The translations under genes and the position numbers were made by a program. A DNA stretch of 34,705 nt from Opitutaceae bacterium (lineage in GTDB: Bacteria > Verrucomicrobiota > Verrucomicrobiia > Opitutales > Opitutaceae): positions 1 to 34,705 of the forward strand of contig JAUSID010000278.1 of the NCBI GenBank assembly GCA_030648295.1, given 5' to 3'. Positions within the stretch are counted from its first letter, which is position 1, and the number at the start of each line of letters is the position of its first letter. The notes under the pieces are model-generated. The model was given only the letters and a program-made list of their open reading frames with translations. It ran no database searches and was not told the DNA's origin. This document shows, one piece after another, positions 16,976 through 26,048 of the stretch.

Positions 16976-16979
16976 CGGG

Positions 16980-17205
16980 GGGACCAGGGACGAGGGACTA
17001 GAGACTAGAATCCTTGAGAGGGGAAACTTGTTGTGAACAGGTCAAGTTTTCGGCTTCGACTAGACGCGGTCAGAAAAATTGAGGCAGAAAAATAGTCAGA
17101 GGGAGCACTCGACGCCGCCATTCATGTTTTTGTCCCCCCATTTTTCTGACCATTGGTCCGAGGCTGCGCCTCGCTAGAGACTAAAGACCAGAGACCAGGG
17201 ACTAG
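16980..17205. repeat. Heptamer arrays flanking a long imperfect inverted repeat
   Basis: Array 1 (16980-17007): GGGACCA, GGGACGA, GGGACTA, GAGACTA. Array 2 (17177-17204): GAGACTA, AAGACCA, GAGACCA, GGGACTA. Between them GGTCAGAAAAAT (17068-17079) and ATTTTTCTGACC (17140-17151) form a perfect 12-bp inverted pair that continues imperfectly inward to arms of about 33 bp with a loop of about 20. A small hairpin CGAGGC-TGC-GCCTCG (17159-17173) follows. No transposase is present. The 329-bp gap has no gene that I can see; promoter elements for the protease must be close to its start. Confidence 0.8.
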
Positions 17206-17304
17206 GAACGGCGGACCGGGTCCTCGGATACATCGAATGGACTCCACTCCGACGTCTTCCGCTTGATTCCGCCCATCCGTTGTTTCCGGAACCCAGCCCC
17301 AACC

Positions 17305-20300
17305 ATGCGTTCGGCCGCTTGTGTCCGTCCGGGTGTCTTCGCATGCTCCGCCCTCAACTTGAACAAGGTCCTCTCCCGCTTCCTTCTCGTCGCAGCGACT
17401 GTATTTGGGCTCATCGCGCGCGGCGCCAACAACCCCGAGGCCGGCGAGCCGCAGTTCTCGGCCAGGGAAATGGCCCAGGGTTACCGCCAGCATGCGATCC
17501 TGGCCAAGCCGCGCGCGGATCGCCGGGCGACGGCAGAGGCCGACGAGACCCGGGAAGGCATGCGAGTCGTGCGAAAATTCGAGCGCCTCGGCGACCTGCG
17601 CGTCCTCGAGCTCGATCAAAGCGACTCCGCCGAGCGCGCCATCGTCCGGCTCCGGGCGAGCGGCCGCTACGACTACGTCGAGCCCGACTACATCCGCTAT
17701 GCCACGGCACTCCCCAATGATCCGGATTTCGCGCAACTCTGGGGATTGCAGAACACCGGCCAGATTCGCGGCACGACCGGCGCCGACATCAGTGCACTGG
17801 CCGCGTGGGACATCCGCCGCGACGCCTCCAGCGTGATCGTCGCGGTGATCGACACCGGCGTGAATCTCGCGCACACCGACATCGCGGCGAATCTATGGAC
17901 CAACCCGAGTCCAATGCCGGGCGTCAACGATCTCCATGGCGCACGCTTCACGAACGGGAACGCCCAGATGACCAGCGGCGATCCGACGGACGATGCCGGA
18001 CATGGCACGCACGTGGCCGGCACGATCGGCGCCGTCGGCAACAACGGCACCGCGATTGCAGGTGTCGCGTGGAACGTGAAAATCATGGCGCTGAAATTCA
18101 TCACCGCGGCGGGCAGTGGAAGCAGCGCCGACGGCATCGCGTGCATCGACTACGCCATCGGCCACGGCGCCCACATCATCAACGCCAGTTATGGCGCGAA
18201 CGGCGGATCGCCGCTTTCGCAGGCCGAGTTCGACGCGATCAATCGCGCGCGCGCCGCGGGGATCATCTTCGTCGCCGCCGCCGGCAACGAGACCGCCAAC
18301 ATGGACGTGTCGAGGCATTATCCCGCCAGCCTGCGGCTGGACAACATCGTCAGCGTCGGCGCATCGACCCGGCACGACGAAGTCGCGGTGTTTTCGAATT
18401 ACGGTGCGGCGGTCGATCTGTTTGCGCCCGGCTACGACATTCTGTCCCTCGATTTCGACAAGCCCGACGGCGGCACGACACTCAAGAGTGGCACGTCGAT
18501 GGCGGCGCCGCACGTGAGCGGCGCGCTGGCGTTGCTGAAGGCGCAGTTTCCCGGGGACAACTACCGCCAGCTGATCAACCGGCTGCTCCGCGGCGTCGAT
18601 CTCGGCACGAAGTTCGGCGGGCAGGCACAGACCAACGGTCGGCTCAACCTGTTCAAAGCGCTCACCACCGCAACCAACCGGCCCTTCAACGACGACTTCG
18701 CGGATCGGCCGCGGCTCGCCGGCGACAACCTCGCCATTCGAACCAACAACACCGGCGCGACGGTCGAGCCGGGCGAGCCGGCGCACGCCGGGGCCGCGCC
18801 TGCCGCCACGTTGTGGTGGGAATGGAAGGCGACTGGCAGCACGCCCGTCACGATTACGACCGCCGGCAGCGCCTACGATACGGTTGTCGCGGTCTACACC
18901 GGCTCCGCGCCCAGCGCCCTGTCGCTGGTGGGATCGAATGACGACGACGGTGGCAACGTCACGAGCCGCGTGTCGTTCATCTCGCAGGCCGGCGCCACGT
19001 ATCAGATTGCCCTCGACGGCAAGTCCGGCGCCGCCGGCTCGACGTTTCTCACGCTCAATGCGGCGCCTTCAAACGACAACTTCGCGACGCCGGTGGTGCT
19101 CACGGGCACGAGTGCGCGTGTCACTGCCACGAATACACTGTGCAGCCGCGAGCCGGACGAACCGCGGATTCTGAACAATCCGGGCGGAACCTCGCTCTGG
19201 TATAGCTGGACGGCGCCGAAGAGCGGCCGCTTCCAGGTCGCCGGCTTCACCGTCGACTTCGATCCGCTGCTCGCTATTTACACCGGGACGTCGCTTGGGT
19301 CGCTCACGCTCGTCACGGCGGGTGACAACACCGGCTTCGACGGCTCGCAGCGGCCGAGCGTCTGCACGTTCGACGCCATCGCGGGCACGACCTACCGGTT
19401 CACGATCGACGCCAAACCCGCCGTGGGCGCCGGCGCGAGCAACACCGGCGAGTTCACGCTCAACCTCGTCGACTCGCTCTGGCAGGCGGCCACCGGCCGC
19501 ACCGGAGTCAACGGCGACTCGGTCACCGGCGCCCCGGCCGTGGCCACCGACGGAACGATCTACTTCGGCAGCATCGACAAATCGGTTTACGCGCTGAATC
19601 CCGACGGTTCGCTCAAGTGGTCCTTCGCCACGACCGGCGGGCTGAACAACAGCGGCGGCTCGATCGACACGGCGTCGCCCGCCGTGGCCGGCGATGGTAC
19701 GATTTACATCGGCAACAGCGTGGGCCGGTTCTTCGCCCTCACGCCCGCCGGCTCGCCGCGCTGGATCCGGGATTTCGGTTCGAGCAATTCCGCCTCCCTC
19801 AGCCCGGCAATTGCGGCCGACGGCACGGTGTATGTCAAAATCGGAGACGGAAAGCTTTATGCGCTCGATCCCGCCAGCGGCGCGACGAAGTGGTCGGTCG
19901 ACGTGCGTGGGCCGCTCACGTATGCGAGTCCCGTCATCGCCGCCGACGGCACAATCTACCAGGGCTCGGATGATCGGAGCCTTTATGCGGTGAACCCGGA
20001 CGGCTCGCTGAAGTGGCGGTTCGAGACCGATGCAAGCGGCGAGGTTTATTCCACCCCGGCGATCGACAGTGCCGGCAATCTGTATTTCGGCGTGCTGAAC
20101 TCCGGGAAATTCTACTCGCTCGATGCGGCGGGCCGGCCGCGCTGGATTTACACCGGCTCTTTCGAGAGCATCAGTTCGTCCGCCGCGCTGAGTGCCGACG
20201 GACGCACCGTTTACTTCGGCTCGTACGACCGCCGGCTCCATGCGCTCGACACCGCGAGCGGCGCAGCGCGCTGGACGTACCAATTGGCCAACCAGGTCCG

Positions 20301-21642
20301 CGCCAGCTCGCCCGCGGTCGATGCCAGCGGGGTGGTTTACATCGGATGCTATGATTTCAGGCTCTACGCTGTGGCGGCCGACGGAAATCTGGTCCGCACC
20401 TACGACACCGGCGGGGTGGTGCGATCGAGCCCGGCCATTTTCGGCAACACGCTTTACGTGGGCAGCAACGACCGGAAGGTGTACGCGTTCGAACTTAACG
20501 CCGCATCCGCCGCGGGCAACTGGCCGCAGTATCGCGCCCATCCGCGCCGGCTCGGCCGCACGCTCGACGATGCGCTGGTCATCACCGTCGCGCCCGAGGG
20601 GAAGGTCGCGGCAATCGGGCTGCCCTTCACCCTGAGCGTGGTTGCGACAGGGCCGAATCCGCTCACGTATCAATGGTTCAAGAACGGGGCTGCCATCACC
20701 GGCGCCACCAGCGCCACGTATGCCGTCCCGGCGGCGAGTACGCCCCAGGCGGGCAGCTACACGGTGACCGTGACGAGTCCGCCGGGTTCGATCACGAGTG
20801 CGCCCGTGACGGTTCGCGTCGAAGCACCAAATCCGGGCCGCCTCGTCAATCTCTCGGTTCGGACCAATGCCGGCACCGGCACGCAAACGCTGATTGTAGG
20901 CTTCTCACTCGTCGGCTCTCCCGACAAGGTGATCCTGGTGCGGGGTATCGGCCCGTCGCTGACCCAGTTCGGCGTGACCGGCGTGCTCGCTGATCCGCGG
21001 CTGGAACTGTTCTCCGGTTCGACCGTTCTGCTGGCGAACGACAACTGGGGCGCGCAACTCGGCGGTGGTTCGCCCACCGCGGTGGCGAATTCATTCACTG
21101 CGACCGGCGCGTTTGCGCTCGATCCCGCGTCGGTCGATGCCGCGGTCGTGCGGGGCATGGCCGCCGGAAATTACACCGCGCAGGTCACGAGCGCGTCCGG
21201 CACGGGCATCGCGCTCGCCGAGCTTTACGATACTGCGCCTGACGGCGGTGCGCGGCTGGTCAACGTTTCAGCGCGCGCGCAGGTGGGCACCGGCGGAAAC
21301 ATCCTGATCGCGGGTTTCACGGTTTCCGGAAACATCCCGAAGCGCGTGCTCATCCGCGGAATTGGTCCCGGCCTGGCGCAGTTCGGGGTCACGAGCACGC
21401 TCGCCAATCCGCGGCTTGAATTATATCGCGGTTCCACGCGGCTGCGGGAAAACGACGACTGGGTGGGTGCTGCCGACCTATCGACCGCATTCACGCAGGT
21501 GGGGGCGTTCCTCTTTACCAGCACCGCGAGCCGCGATGCCGCGATGCTCGTGGAACTCGCGCCCGGCAGTTACACCGCCCAGGTCAGCGGCGTGAACAAT
21601 GCGATCGGCGTCGGGATGATCGAGGTGTACGAGTTGCCGTAA
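17305..21642 (+). CDS. Large secreted subtilisin-like protease with PQQ-propeller, Ig and C-terminal repeats
   Basis: Secreted S8 serine protease of 1445 residues. An N-terminal signal with a long n-region reaches the hydrophobic core RFLLVAATVFGLIARGA (25-41). An inhibitor-like propeptide spans about 50-140. The catalytic domain (about 140-455) carries Asp183 (VIDTGV), His233 (GHGTHVAG), oxyanion Asn328 (AAAGNET) and Ser398 (SGTSMAAPH). Then come two PPC-like beta-sandwiches (about 460-590 and 592-720), a beta-propeller of PQQ-like repeats such as DGTIYFGSIDKSVYALNPDG (about 722-1080), an Ig-like domain (TYQWFKNGAAITGATSATY), and two C-terminal repeats of about 130 residues beginning RLVNLSVRT and RLVNVSARA. 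No PEP-CTERM or other sorting tail is seen. A TTG 42 bases upstream is possible but the ATG gives a normal N-terminus. Confidence 0.93.
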   Translation: MRSAACVRPGVFACSALNLNKVLSRFLLVAATVFGLIARGANNPEAGEPQFSAREMAQGYRQHAILAKPRADRRATAEADETREGMRVVRKFERLGDLRVLELDQSDSAERAIVRLRASGRYDYVEPDYIRYATALPNDPDFAQLWGLQNTGQIRGTTGADISALAAWDIRRDASSVIVAVIDTGVNLAHTDIAANLWTNPSPMPGVNDLHGARFTNGNAQMTSGDPTDDAGHGTHVAGTIGAVGNNGTAIAGVAWNVKIMALKFITAAGSGSSADGIACIDYAIGHGAHIINASYGANGGSPLSQAEFDAINRARAAGIIFVAAAGNETANMDVSRHYPASLRLDNIVSVGASTRHDEVAVFSNYGAAVDLFAPGYDILSLDFDKPDGGTTLKSGTSMAAPHVSGALALLKAQFPGDNYRQLINRLLRGVDLGTKFGGQAQTNGRLNLFKALTTATNRPFNDDFADRPRLAGDNLAIRTNNTGATVEPGEPAHAGAAPAATLWWEWKATGSTPVTITTAGSAYDTVVAVYTGSAPSALSLVGSNDDDGGNVTSRVSFISQAGATYQIALDGKSGAAGSTFLTLNAAPSNDNFATPVVLTGTSARVTATNTLCSREPDEPRILNNPGGTSLWYSWTAPKSGRFQVAGFTVDFDPLLAIYTGTSLGSLTLVTAGDNTGFDGSQRPSVCTFDAIAGTTYRFTIDAKPAVGAGASNTGEFTLNLVDSLWQAATGRTGVNGDSVTGAPAVATDGTIYFGSIDKSVYALNPDGSLKWSFATTGGLNNSGGSIDTASPAVAGDGTIYIGNSVGRFFALTPAGSPRWIRDFGSSNSASLSPAIAADGTVYVKIGDGKLYALDPASGATKWSVDVRGPLTYASPVIAADGTIYQGSDDRSLYAVNPDGSLKWRFETDASGEVYSTPAIDSAGNLYFGVLNSGKFYSLDAAGRPRWIYTGSFESISSSAALSADGRTVYFGSYDRRLHALDTASGAARWTYQLANQVRASSPAVDASGVVYIGCYDFRLYAVAADGNLVRTYDTGGVVRSSPAIFGNTLYVGSNDRKVYAFELNAASAAGNWPQYRAHPRRLGRTLDDALVITVAPEGKVAAIGLPFTLSVVATGPNPLTYQWFKNGAAITGATSATYAVPAASTPQAGSYTVTVTSPPGSITSAPVTVRVEAPNPGRLVNLSVRTNAGTGTQTLIVGFSLVGSPDKVILVRGIGPSLTQFGVTGVLADPRLELFSGSTVLLANDNWGAQLGGGSPTAVANSFTATGAFALDPASVDAAVVRGMAAGNYTAQVTSASGTGIALAELYDTAPDGGARLVNVSARAQVGTGGNILIAGFTVSGNIPKRVLIRGIGPGLAQFGVTSTLANPRLELYRGSTRLRENDDWVGAADLSTAFTQVGAFLFTSTASRDAAMLVELAPGSYTAQVSGVNNAIGVGMIEVYELP

Positions 21643-21651
21643 GGGCTGGCC

Positions 21652-21775
21652 GTGCCGATTTCGGCACGCGGCTCGGCTCCGACTCCTCTTTCTCTTCCTC
21701 TTTATCTTAATCTTTCTCCAGGCATCGAACCCGCCGGCGGGGAGAAAGAGAAATGCAGGCCGGAGGCCCGCGCCC
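21652..21775. repeat. Hairpin, 6-bp tandem array and palindrome after the protease gene
   Basis: GTGCCGA-TT-TCGGCAC (21652-21667) begins 9 bases past the protease stop and may act in termination. A hexamer array follows (21686-21719): CTCTTT, CTCTTC, CTCTTT, ATCTTA, ATCTTT. Near 21757-21775, GGCC-GGA-GGCC is followed by a CGCCCCCAGG tail like that of the palindrome family. The gap separates two convergent genes. Confidence 0.7.
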
Positions 21776-21801
21776 CCAGGGAATCCGGCGCGAACGCCCG
21801 C

Positions 21802-22593
21802 TTACCGCTTCCCCGCGATCTGCCGGCCGAATTTTTCCACCGTCGCTTCCGGCAGCACGAGCTTCCAGCCGGTGTCGCTGCGGTGCATGACGAAGTTGTC
21901 GTCCTTGGTGTTGCCCTCCACATCGGAAAACCGCATCCGGACTCCCATTACGTCAGGTGCGATCGGCGTCTGGCCCAGGACCTGGATCCCGCCCAGCTTC
22001 GCGCCCTCCTTGGCCACCATCAGCGCAATCAACTTCTCGGGTGAGCCGTATTGCTGCCGCGTGTTGTCGGAAAGCGTCGCGAACCAGGCGTCGGCTTTCG
22101 CGCGTGCTGCCGGTGGAAACACTAAAGTGGCCGCGAGGGTGTCGACTTCGCCGGCGGAGGCGGCCCACATCAGCGTCTGGGCCGTGGCTTCGGGCGTCGC
22201 GGTGCCCGCGTTTTTCAACGCGGTGACTGGAATGAGCTCCGTTTCCGCGACGCTCTTGGCTTCCAACGTGTTTTTCGCCTGCGCCGCCTGCGCCAGCCGG
22301 CTGACGCCCTCCATGCTCTTGCGCAGCGCGACGATTTCCTCGCGCAAACCCGTCAGCTCTCCGGCCGGCGGTTGCGCGTGCTCGGCAACCACGACGGCAT
22401 CGGAGGCGGCGGGAGCAACGGCCGTGGGTTTCGTCGCCTCGCGCCGCGCCGCCGCGGCGGACATCTGCACTTCCGCGCGCAACAGCGCGATCTCGCGATG
22501 GAGCTTCGCATTGTCCGCGCGCTGCACGTAAAACGCCGCCCCACCCGCGACAACAGCCGCTGTCAGGCCCAAGCCGACTGCAAATTTAGACAT
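21802..22593 (-). CDS. Hypothetical membrane-anchored protein with coiled coil
   Basis: Not recognised by name. The 263-residue protein starts MSKFAVGLGLTAAVVAGGAAFY, a single N-terminal membrane anchor, followed by a probable coiled coil (ADNAKLHREIALLRAEV), an Ala/Pro-rich linker, a second short coiled coil (LREEIVALRKSMEG) and a C-terminal globular region of about 140 residues with PEATAQTLMWAASAGEVDTL and DTGWKLVLPEATVEKFGRQI. The last part resembles domains in which a small fold tests a score or stress value, but that is only an impression. It stands alone, convergent with the protease gene; its start is separated from the permease stop by a heptamer array. No Shine-Dalgarno sequence. 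Confidence 0.75.
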   Translation of the reverse strand: MSKFAVGLGLTAAVVAGGAAFYVQRADNAKLHREIALLRAEVQMSAAAARREATKPTAVAPAASDAVVVAEHAQPPAGELTGLREEIVALRKSMEGVSRLAQAAQAKNTLEAKSVAETELIPVTALKNAGTATPEATAQTLMWAASAGEVDTLAATLVFPPAARAKADAWFATLSDNTRQQYGSPEKLIALMVAKEGAKLGGIQVLGQTPIAPDVMGVRMRFSDVEGNTKDDNFVMHRSDTGWKLVLPEATVEKFGRQIAGKR

Positions 22594-22644
22594 GGCCGAG
22601 TGGTGTCACACTTCGTCCGCAAGGTCACGCCCCGCGTTGCGCTG

Positions 22645-22770
22645 CCTGTCCCCTGTCGGTTGTCCCCTGTCACCTGTCCCCTGTCACCTTTCCCCTGTCC
22701 CCTGTCCCCTGTCGCCTTTCCCCTGTCCCCTGTCCCCTGTCCCCTGTCACCTTTCACCTGTCACCTGTCT
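22645..22770. repeat. 18-copy 7-bp array overlapping the end of a permease gene
   Basis: Eighteen consecutive heptamers, mostly CCTGTCC, CCTGTCA and CCTTTCC, exactly 126 bp, the longest array in the window. The last 24 bases (22747-22770) lie inside the downstream permease gene and encode its final seven residues RQVTGER and the stop codon. A gain or loss of one unit would shift that reading frame at its end. Confidence 0.9.
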
Positions 22771-24471
22771 CCTCGGTTGCACCTCGAGTTTTTCAACGCG
22801 GATGTCCCGCTTGAATACGGCGTGCTCAGGGAACTGGACGGCGGCCAGCGAAGCCTTGTCGAGCCATCCGGGACGAATCACCCATTGGCCCTGTCGGACG
22901 ACCTCCAACCCGACCAGCTGACTCTTTCGCCACACGAGCCGTACACCGTTAATCACGAGTTCGCGGTACTCGCCATGAGACAAGCCCACGATCTCCTTTC
23001 GTTCGCGGTTGATGATGAAGTTCGAAGCATCCGAGACCCTCGTGGGAAACCAGCTCGGCGACAACGTGGCGGACCACAGCGCGCCCAAAATCGTGCCGGG
23101 ACTGCTCGTCAGAATCACGGCCCACGGCTGGACGTCGCGCGGATTTGTTCCGGTCGGCTTTTCGAGCCGCTCGACCCGGATGCCGTGACCGTTGCGGGCG
23201 TGGAAGCTTCCGGCGCGCAGCGGCACCTCACATTCAATCTCGGGCGCCGCGAGTCCCATCCATACCCGCGCCTGGTACACGGGCGGTTCGCGTTGCATGC
23301 GCTGGACGAGTGAAGGCGGAAGAAGCTCCGCTGCCTCGGCCTGGTTGCGCCTCAGCGGGACGCCGCCGGCTGGGCGCACCGTCTTTTGCGGTTTGGGTTG
23401 TTGCGCCCACCACGCATTGGTCTCGGGATCGACTGCAGGATAGGATAGGCCAAAAAATGCGCGCGCGTCGCGGCCGCGCCAGAGTGGCGTCGCCCGCTCC
23501 AACCGCACTCCGGGCCACTCCCAGCTTTGTTCCGCCGAGAACGCGCCCCACGCGAAACCGTCCGGAATCCCGTCGATGGTGAACTGGGTGGCCAGCCGCT
23601 GGTGTTTTGTGATGTAGCCCCTTTCCGTCGGCTTCGGCGTGTAGGGTGCATGGGCAACCGCACGGTCGAACGCGACCGTCACGCTCGTCGCCCGCTCGGG
23701 ATGGCGCTCTCGCGGCCCAAGGGCGAATGCCGTCCATTGCATCGTGCTGATCGCAAACAACGACACTGCGACGGCACCTCCGGCCAGCCCCAGCCACCAG
23801 CCGCGGCGGCGGAGCAGAAACTGCAGCGCCACCATCAGCGCCATCTCAGCGGTGATGACGACCACGGCGATCAGCGGCCGAAGGACGAAAACGATCGGGT
23901 CGCGGCGGCCGCCCAGGCCCGCCGCATTCACGAAGGAGAAAAACAATCCGAGCGACGGCACCAGCGCCGCGAGCACGAGACTCCAAAGCAGCGCGCGCGC
24001 GAGCGAGTCCGTGAGCACCGCAACCAACGCGGCCGGAATGGCGATCTGCAATCCCAGCACCAGCATCTCGAGGGCGGCCCGCGCGATTTCCCGCCCGCCG
24101 AAGCCGCACCACAACCACCACGGCAGTGAAACGAGCGAGGGAGTGAGCCCAAGCAGGATGATCGCGCCGATGGTTTTTGCCGCCAGCAGCCGGCCCCGCG
24201 AGATCGGCCGGCTGAGCCAGAATTGCTGCGTCCCGACAATCGCGTCCTCCTGCATCAGCACCAGCGTGAGCACGTAGCCGACCAGCACCTCCAGTAATAC
24301 GAGCAGCGCATACGTGCCCGGCAGTTTCCACTCCGTCGGCTGGTCGAAAGGCGAACGCGCCACGAATCCGACGCCGATCGCCACCGGCAAGAGCAGGACG
24401 GCGACCCAGCAAACAATCCACCAGCGTAGCCGTATCAGATCCTTCACGACGATGTGCAGCGTGAGCCTCAT
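22747..24471 (-). CDS. ABC-2-like transporter permease with large C-terminal domain (second subunit)
   Basis: The 574-residue protein begins MRLTLHIVVKDLIRLRWWIV; six or so membrane segments fill the first 270 residues. The segment QFWLSRPISRGRLLAAKTIG is shared in form with the partner permease (AFWQGRPIGRRRLFVAKLIA) and is typical of ABC-2 permeases paired with YtrB-like ATPases. After the last membrane helix a hydrophilic domain of about 300 residues follows, predicted outside the cytoplasm. The ATG overlaps the partner stop (ATGA), preceded by GGAGG. The final seven codons come from a heptamer array, so the native C-terminus may have been altered. Substrate unknown. Confidence 0.82.
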   Translation of the reverse strand: MRLTLHIVVKDLIRLRWWIVCWVAVLLLPVAIGVGFVARSPFDQPTEWKLPGTYALLVLLEVLVGYVLTLVLMQEDAIVGTQQFWLSRPISRGRLLAAKTIGAIILLGLTPSLVSLPWWLWCGFGGREIARAALEMLVLGLQIAIPAALVAVLTDSLARALLWSLVLAALVPSLGLFFSFVNAAGLGGRRDPIVFVLRPLIAVVVITAEMALMVALQFLLRRRGWWLGLAGGAVAVSLFAISTMQWTAFALGPRERHPERATSVTVAFDRAVAHAPYTPKPTERGYITKHQRLATQFTIDGIPDGFAWGAFSAEQSWEWPGVRLERATPLWRGRDARAFFGLSYPAVDPETNAWWAQQPKPQKTVRPAGGVPLRRNQAEAAELLPPSLVQRMQREPPVYQARVWMGLAAPEIECEVPLRAGSFHARNGHGIRVERLEKPTGTNPRDVQPWAVILTSSPGTILGALWSATLSPSWFPTRVSDASNFIINRERKEIVGLSHGEYRELVINGVRLVWRKSQLVGLEVVRQGQWVIRPGWLDKASLAAVQFPEHAVFKRDIRVEKLEVQPRRQVTGER

Positions 24472-26048
24472 GGTTGTTTCTCCTCCGTCGCGAGCGGAAG
24501 CCGCTCGATGGTGATGGTCCGGCGCCAATAGCGCGCGGGCTCGAACGTGACCTTGACCATCGCGCCACCCTCGGGCGCGGACGGGTTTTCCCCGCGCCAC
24601 TCGGATGAGATGTCGAGGTGACGCAGGGTGAGCTGGAATCCATTCATGGCCGCCTCGCCCGCGTCCGATGCCGGCACAAATTTCATGGTGCCGCCCGGCC
24701 GGTCCGCCAGCAGGTAAGCATCGGCGTTACGGTGGACGCGCGCCAGGTTGCCGCGCGAATCGAAGTGCGGCCGGTCCCAGGACGCGAAAGCCTGTCGCTC
24801 CTCGAGCAGCATCCGCAACCGGCCGTCGCTCGCCTGCGCGGAGAGCAATCGCACGCGATTCGAGCCCGCGCGAATCTGCGCGCCGGGTTCGAGCGCCATT
24901 TCGCCAACGACGCGGGCGCGCCCGTCCGCCAGTAGCAAGTCACCCGTGAATATCGCTGGTCTCGACTGCCACCGTGTGACCACGTCGGCCGGCAGGCTCA
25001 CTTGCATCTGCCACGGCACGGCGCGAGTACCGCCTTCGCGTTTGACCAACTGCGCCGCCGCGGTCTCGGCCCAGTTAGCGCCACGCCAGAGTGTCACTAC
25101 GGCGGCAGTGCCATCGTCCCAACGTAATTCGCCGCGTCCGGCGAAGGGCGCGAGAAACGTGTCGGCGCCGGTGGGCTGCGAGAGCGTGACCGTCACTGCG
25201 ACTGAGTTTTGCGCGAGCAGGATTGCGCTCATCACCACATCTTCGTGGCGGCCGGCGGATACGGTGGCCGAAGGCCAGCCGGGCGGACCCGGTGGCATGA
25301 TGTTCCACGGCCACGCCACGCGCGTCATCGCGGTCGCGCCCAGCCACAGCGCGACGAGCGCCCAACCGAACCGGTATCGGTGCGACAGATACTGGTGCGC
25401 CAGGATCACCGACATCGCGGGGAGGAGCGCGAATTGAACGATAAAATTCCGCGACCGCAGCACATCAAAAACGGGCGCAGGTATGAGCGATGCACTGACG
25501 CCATAAGCCGCCGCCACGAAGTACGCGCCAAAGACCGCGATGCTACAGAGGAGAAATTGCCGCAGGTTTGCCGTGAGCGAGCCGAGCGCCATGCCGGGCA
25601 CGATCACGCACGCCTGCCACATCATCACGTCCCGCGCGGCCGCGACGACGTCTCCAAATGAAAATCCGAAGGCAAGCCAGGCCGGGGTGAGCGCCAGGGC
25701 GGGCGCGATGACGAACAACACCGCGGCTGCAATCAGCTTCGCGACGAAGAGCCGGCGTCTTCCAATTGGGCGGCCCTGCCAGAACGCCGTGGTGCTGAGA
25801 ATCGGATCCTCCAGCGCGAGCGCGCCCGCGAGCAGGTAACCCACGACGAACTGCATCACCATGATCAGTTGCGTCCACGTCGAGAGCGCCATGATCCAAT
25901 CCACCGCCGTGCGGCCCGCATCGCCGCGAATCGGCAGCGACGCGCTGCGGAAACCCAGCGTCATCACGAGTACGAACACGAGCCACATGGCTGTCGGGAT
26001 GGCGAAGCGGCGAATGTCCTTGCGCGCGATGTGCCACACTGACTTCAC
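24468..26048 (-). CDS. ABC-2-like transporter permease with large C-terminal domain (first subunit)
   Basis: The 526-residue protein starts at a GTG (VKSVWHIARKDIRRFAIPTA) that overlaps the ATPase stop (GTGA), so translation is coupled; the open frame further upstream lies inside the ATPase gene. About six membrane segments lie within the first 250 residues, including the WTQLIMVMQFVVGYLLAGAL region and the motif AFWQGRPIGRRRLFVAKL. A soluble C-terminal part of about 270 residues (SATVSAGRHEDVVMSAILL... to the Lys/Gln-rich end) follows. Its layout matches the next gene, so the two are probably paralogues that form a heterodimer. I cannot assign a substrate. Confidence 0.83.
   Translation of the reverse strand: MKSVWHIARKDIRRFAIPTAMWLVFVLVMTLGFRSASLPIRGDAGRTAVDWIMALSTWTQLIMVMQFVVGYLLAGALALEDPILSTTAFWQGRPIGRRRLFVAKLIAAAVLFVIAPALALTPAWLAFGFSFGDVVAAARDVMMWQACVIVPGMALGSLTANLRQFLLCSIAVFGAYFVAAAYGVSASLIPAPVFDVLRSRNFIVQFALLPAMSVILAHQYLSHRYRFGWALVALWLGATAMTRVAWPWNIMPPGPPGWPSATVSAGRHEDVVMSAILLAQNSVAVTVTLSQPTGADTFLAPFAGRGELRWDDGTAAVVTLWRGANWAETAAAQLVKREGGTRAVPWQMQVSLPADVVTRWQSRPAIFTGDLLLADGRARVVGEMALEPGAQIRAGSNRVRLLSAQASDGRLRMLLEERQAFASWDRPHFDSRGNLARVHRNADAYLLADRPGGTMKFVPASDAGEAAMNGFQLTLRHLDISSEWRGENPSAPEGGAMVKVTFEPARYWRRTITIERLPLATEEKQP

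Noticed and set aside
16976-17304. Insertion sequence
   Set aside because: Inverted repeats are present but there is no transposase and no clear target duplication.
19069-20886. 605-codon minus-strand frame opposite the protease
   Set aside because: Antisense of the propeller region; periodic only because the propeller is periodic.
22645-22770. CRISPR-like array
   Set aside because: Period 7 without spacers; no cas genes.
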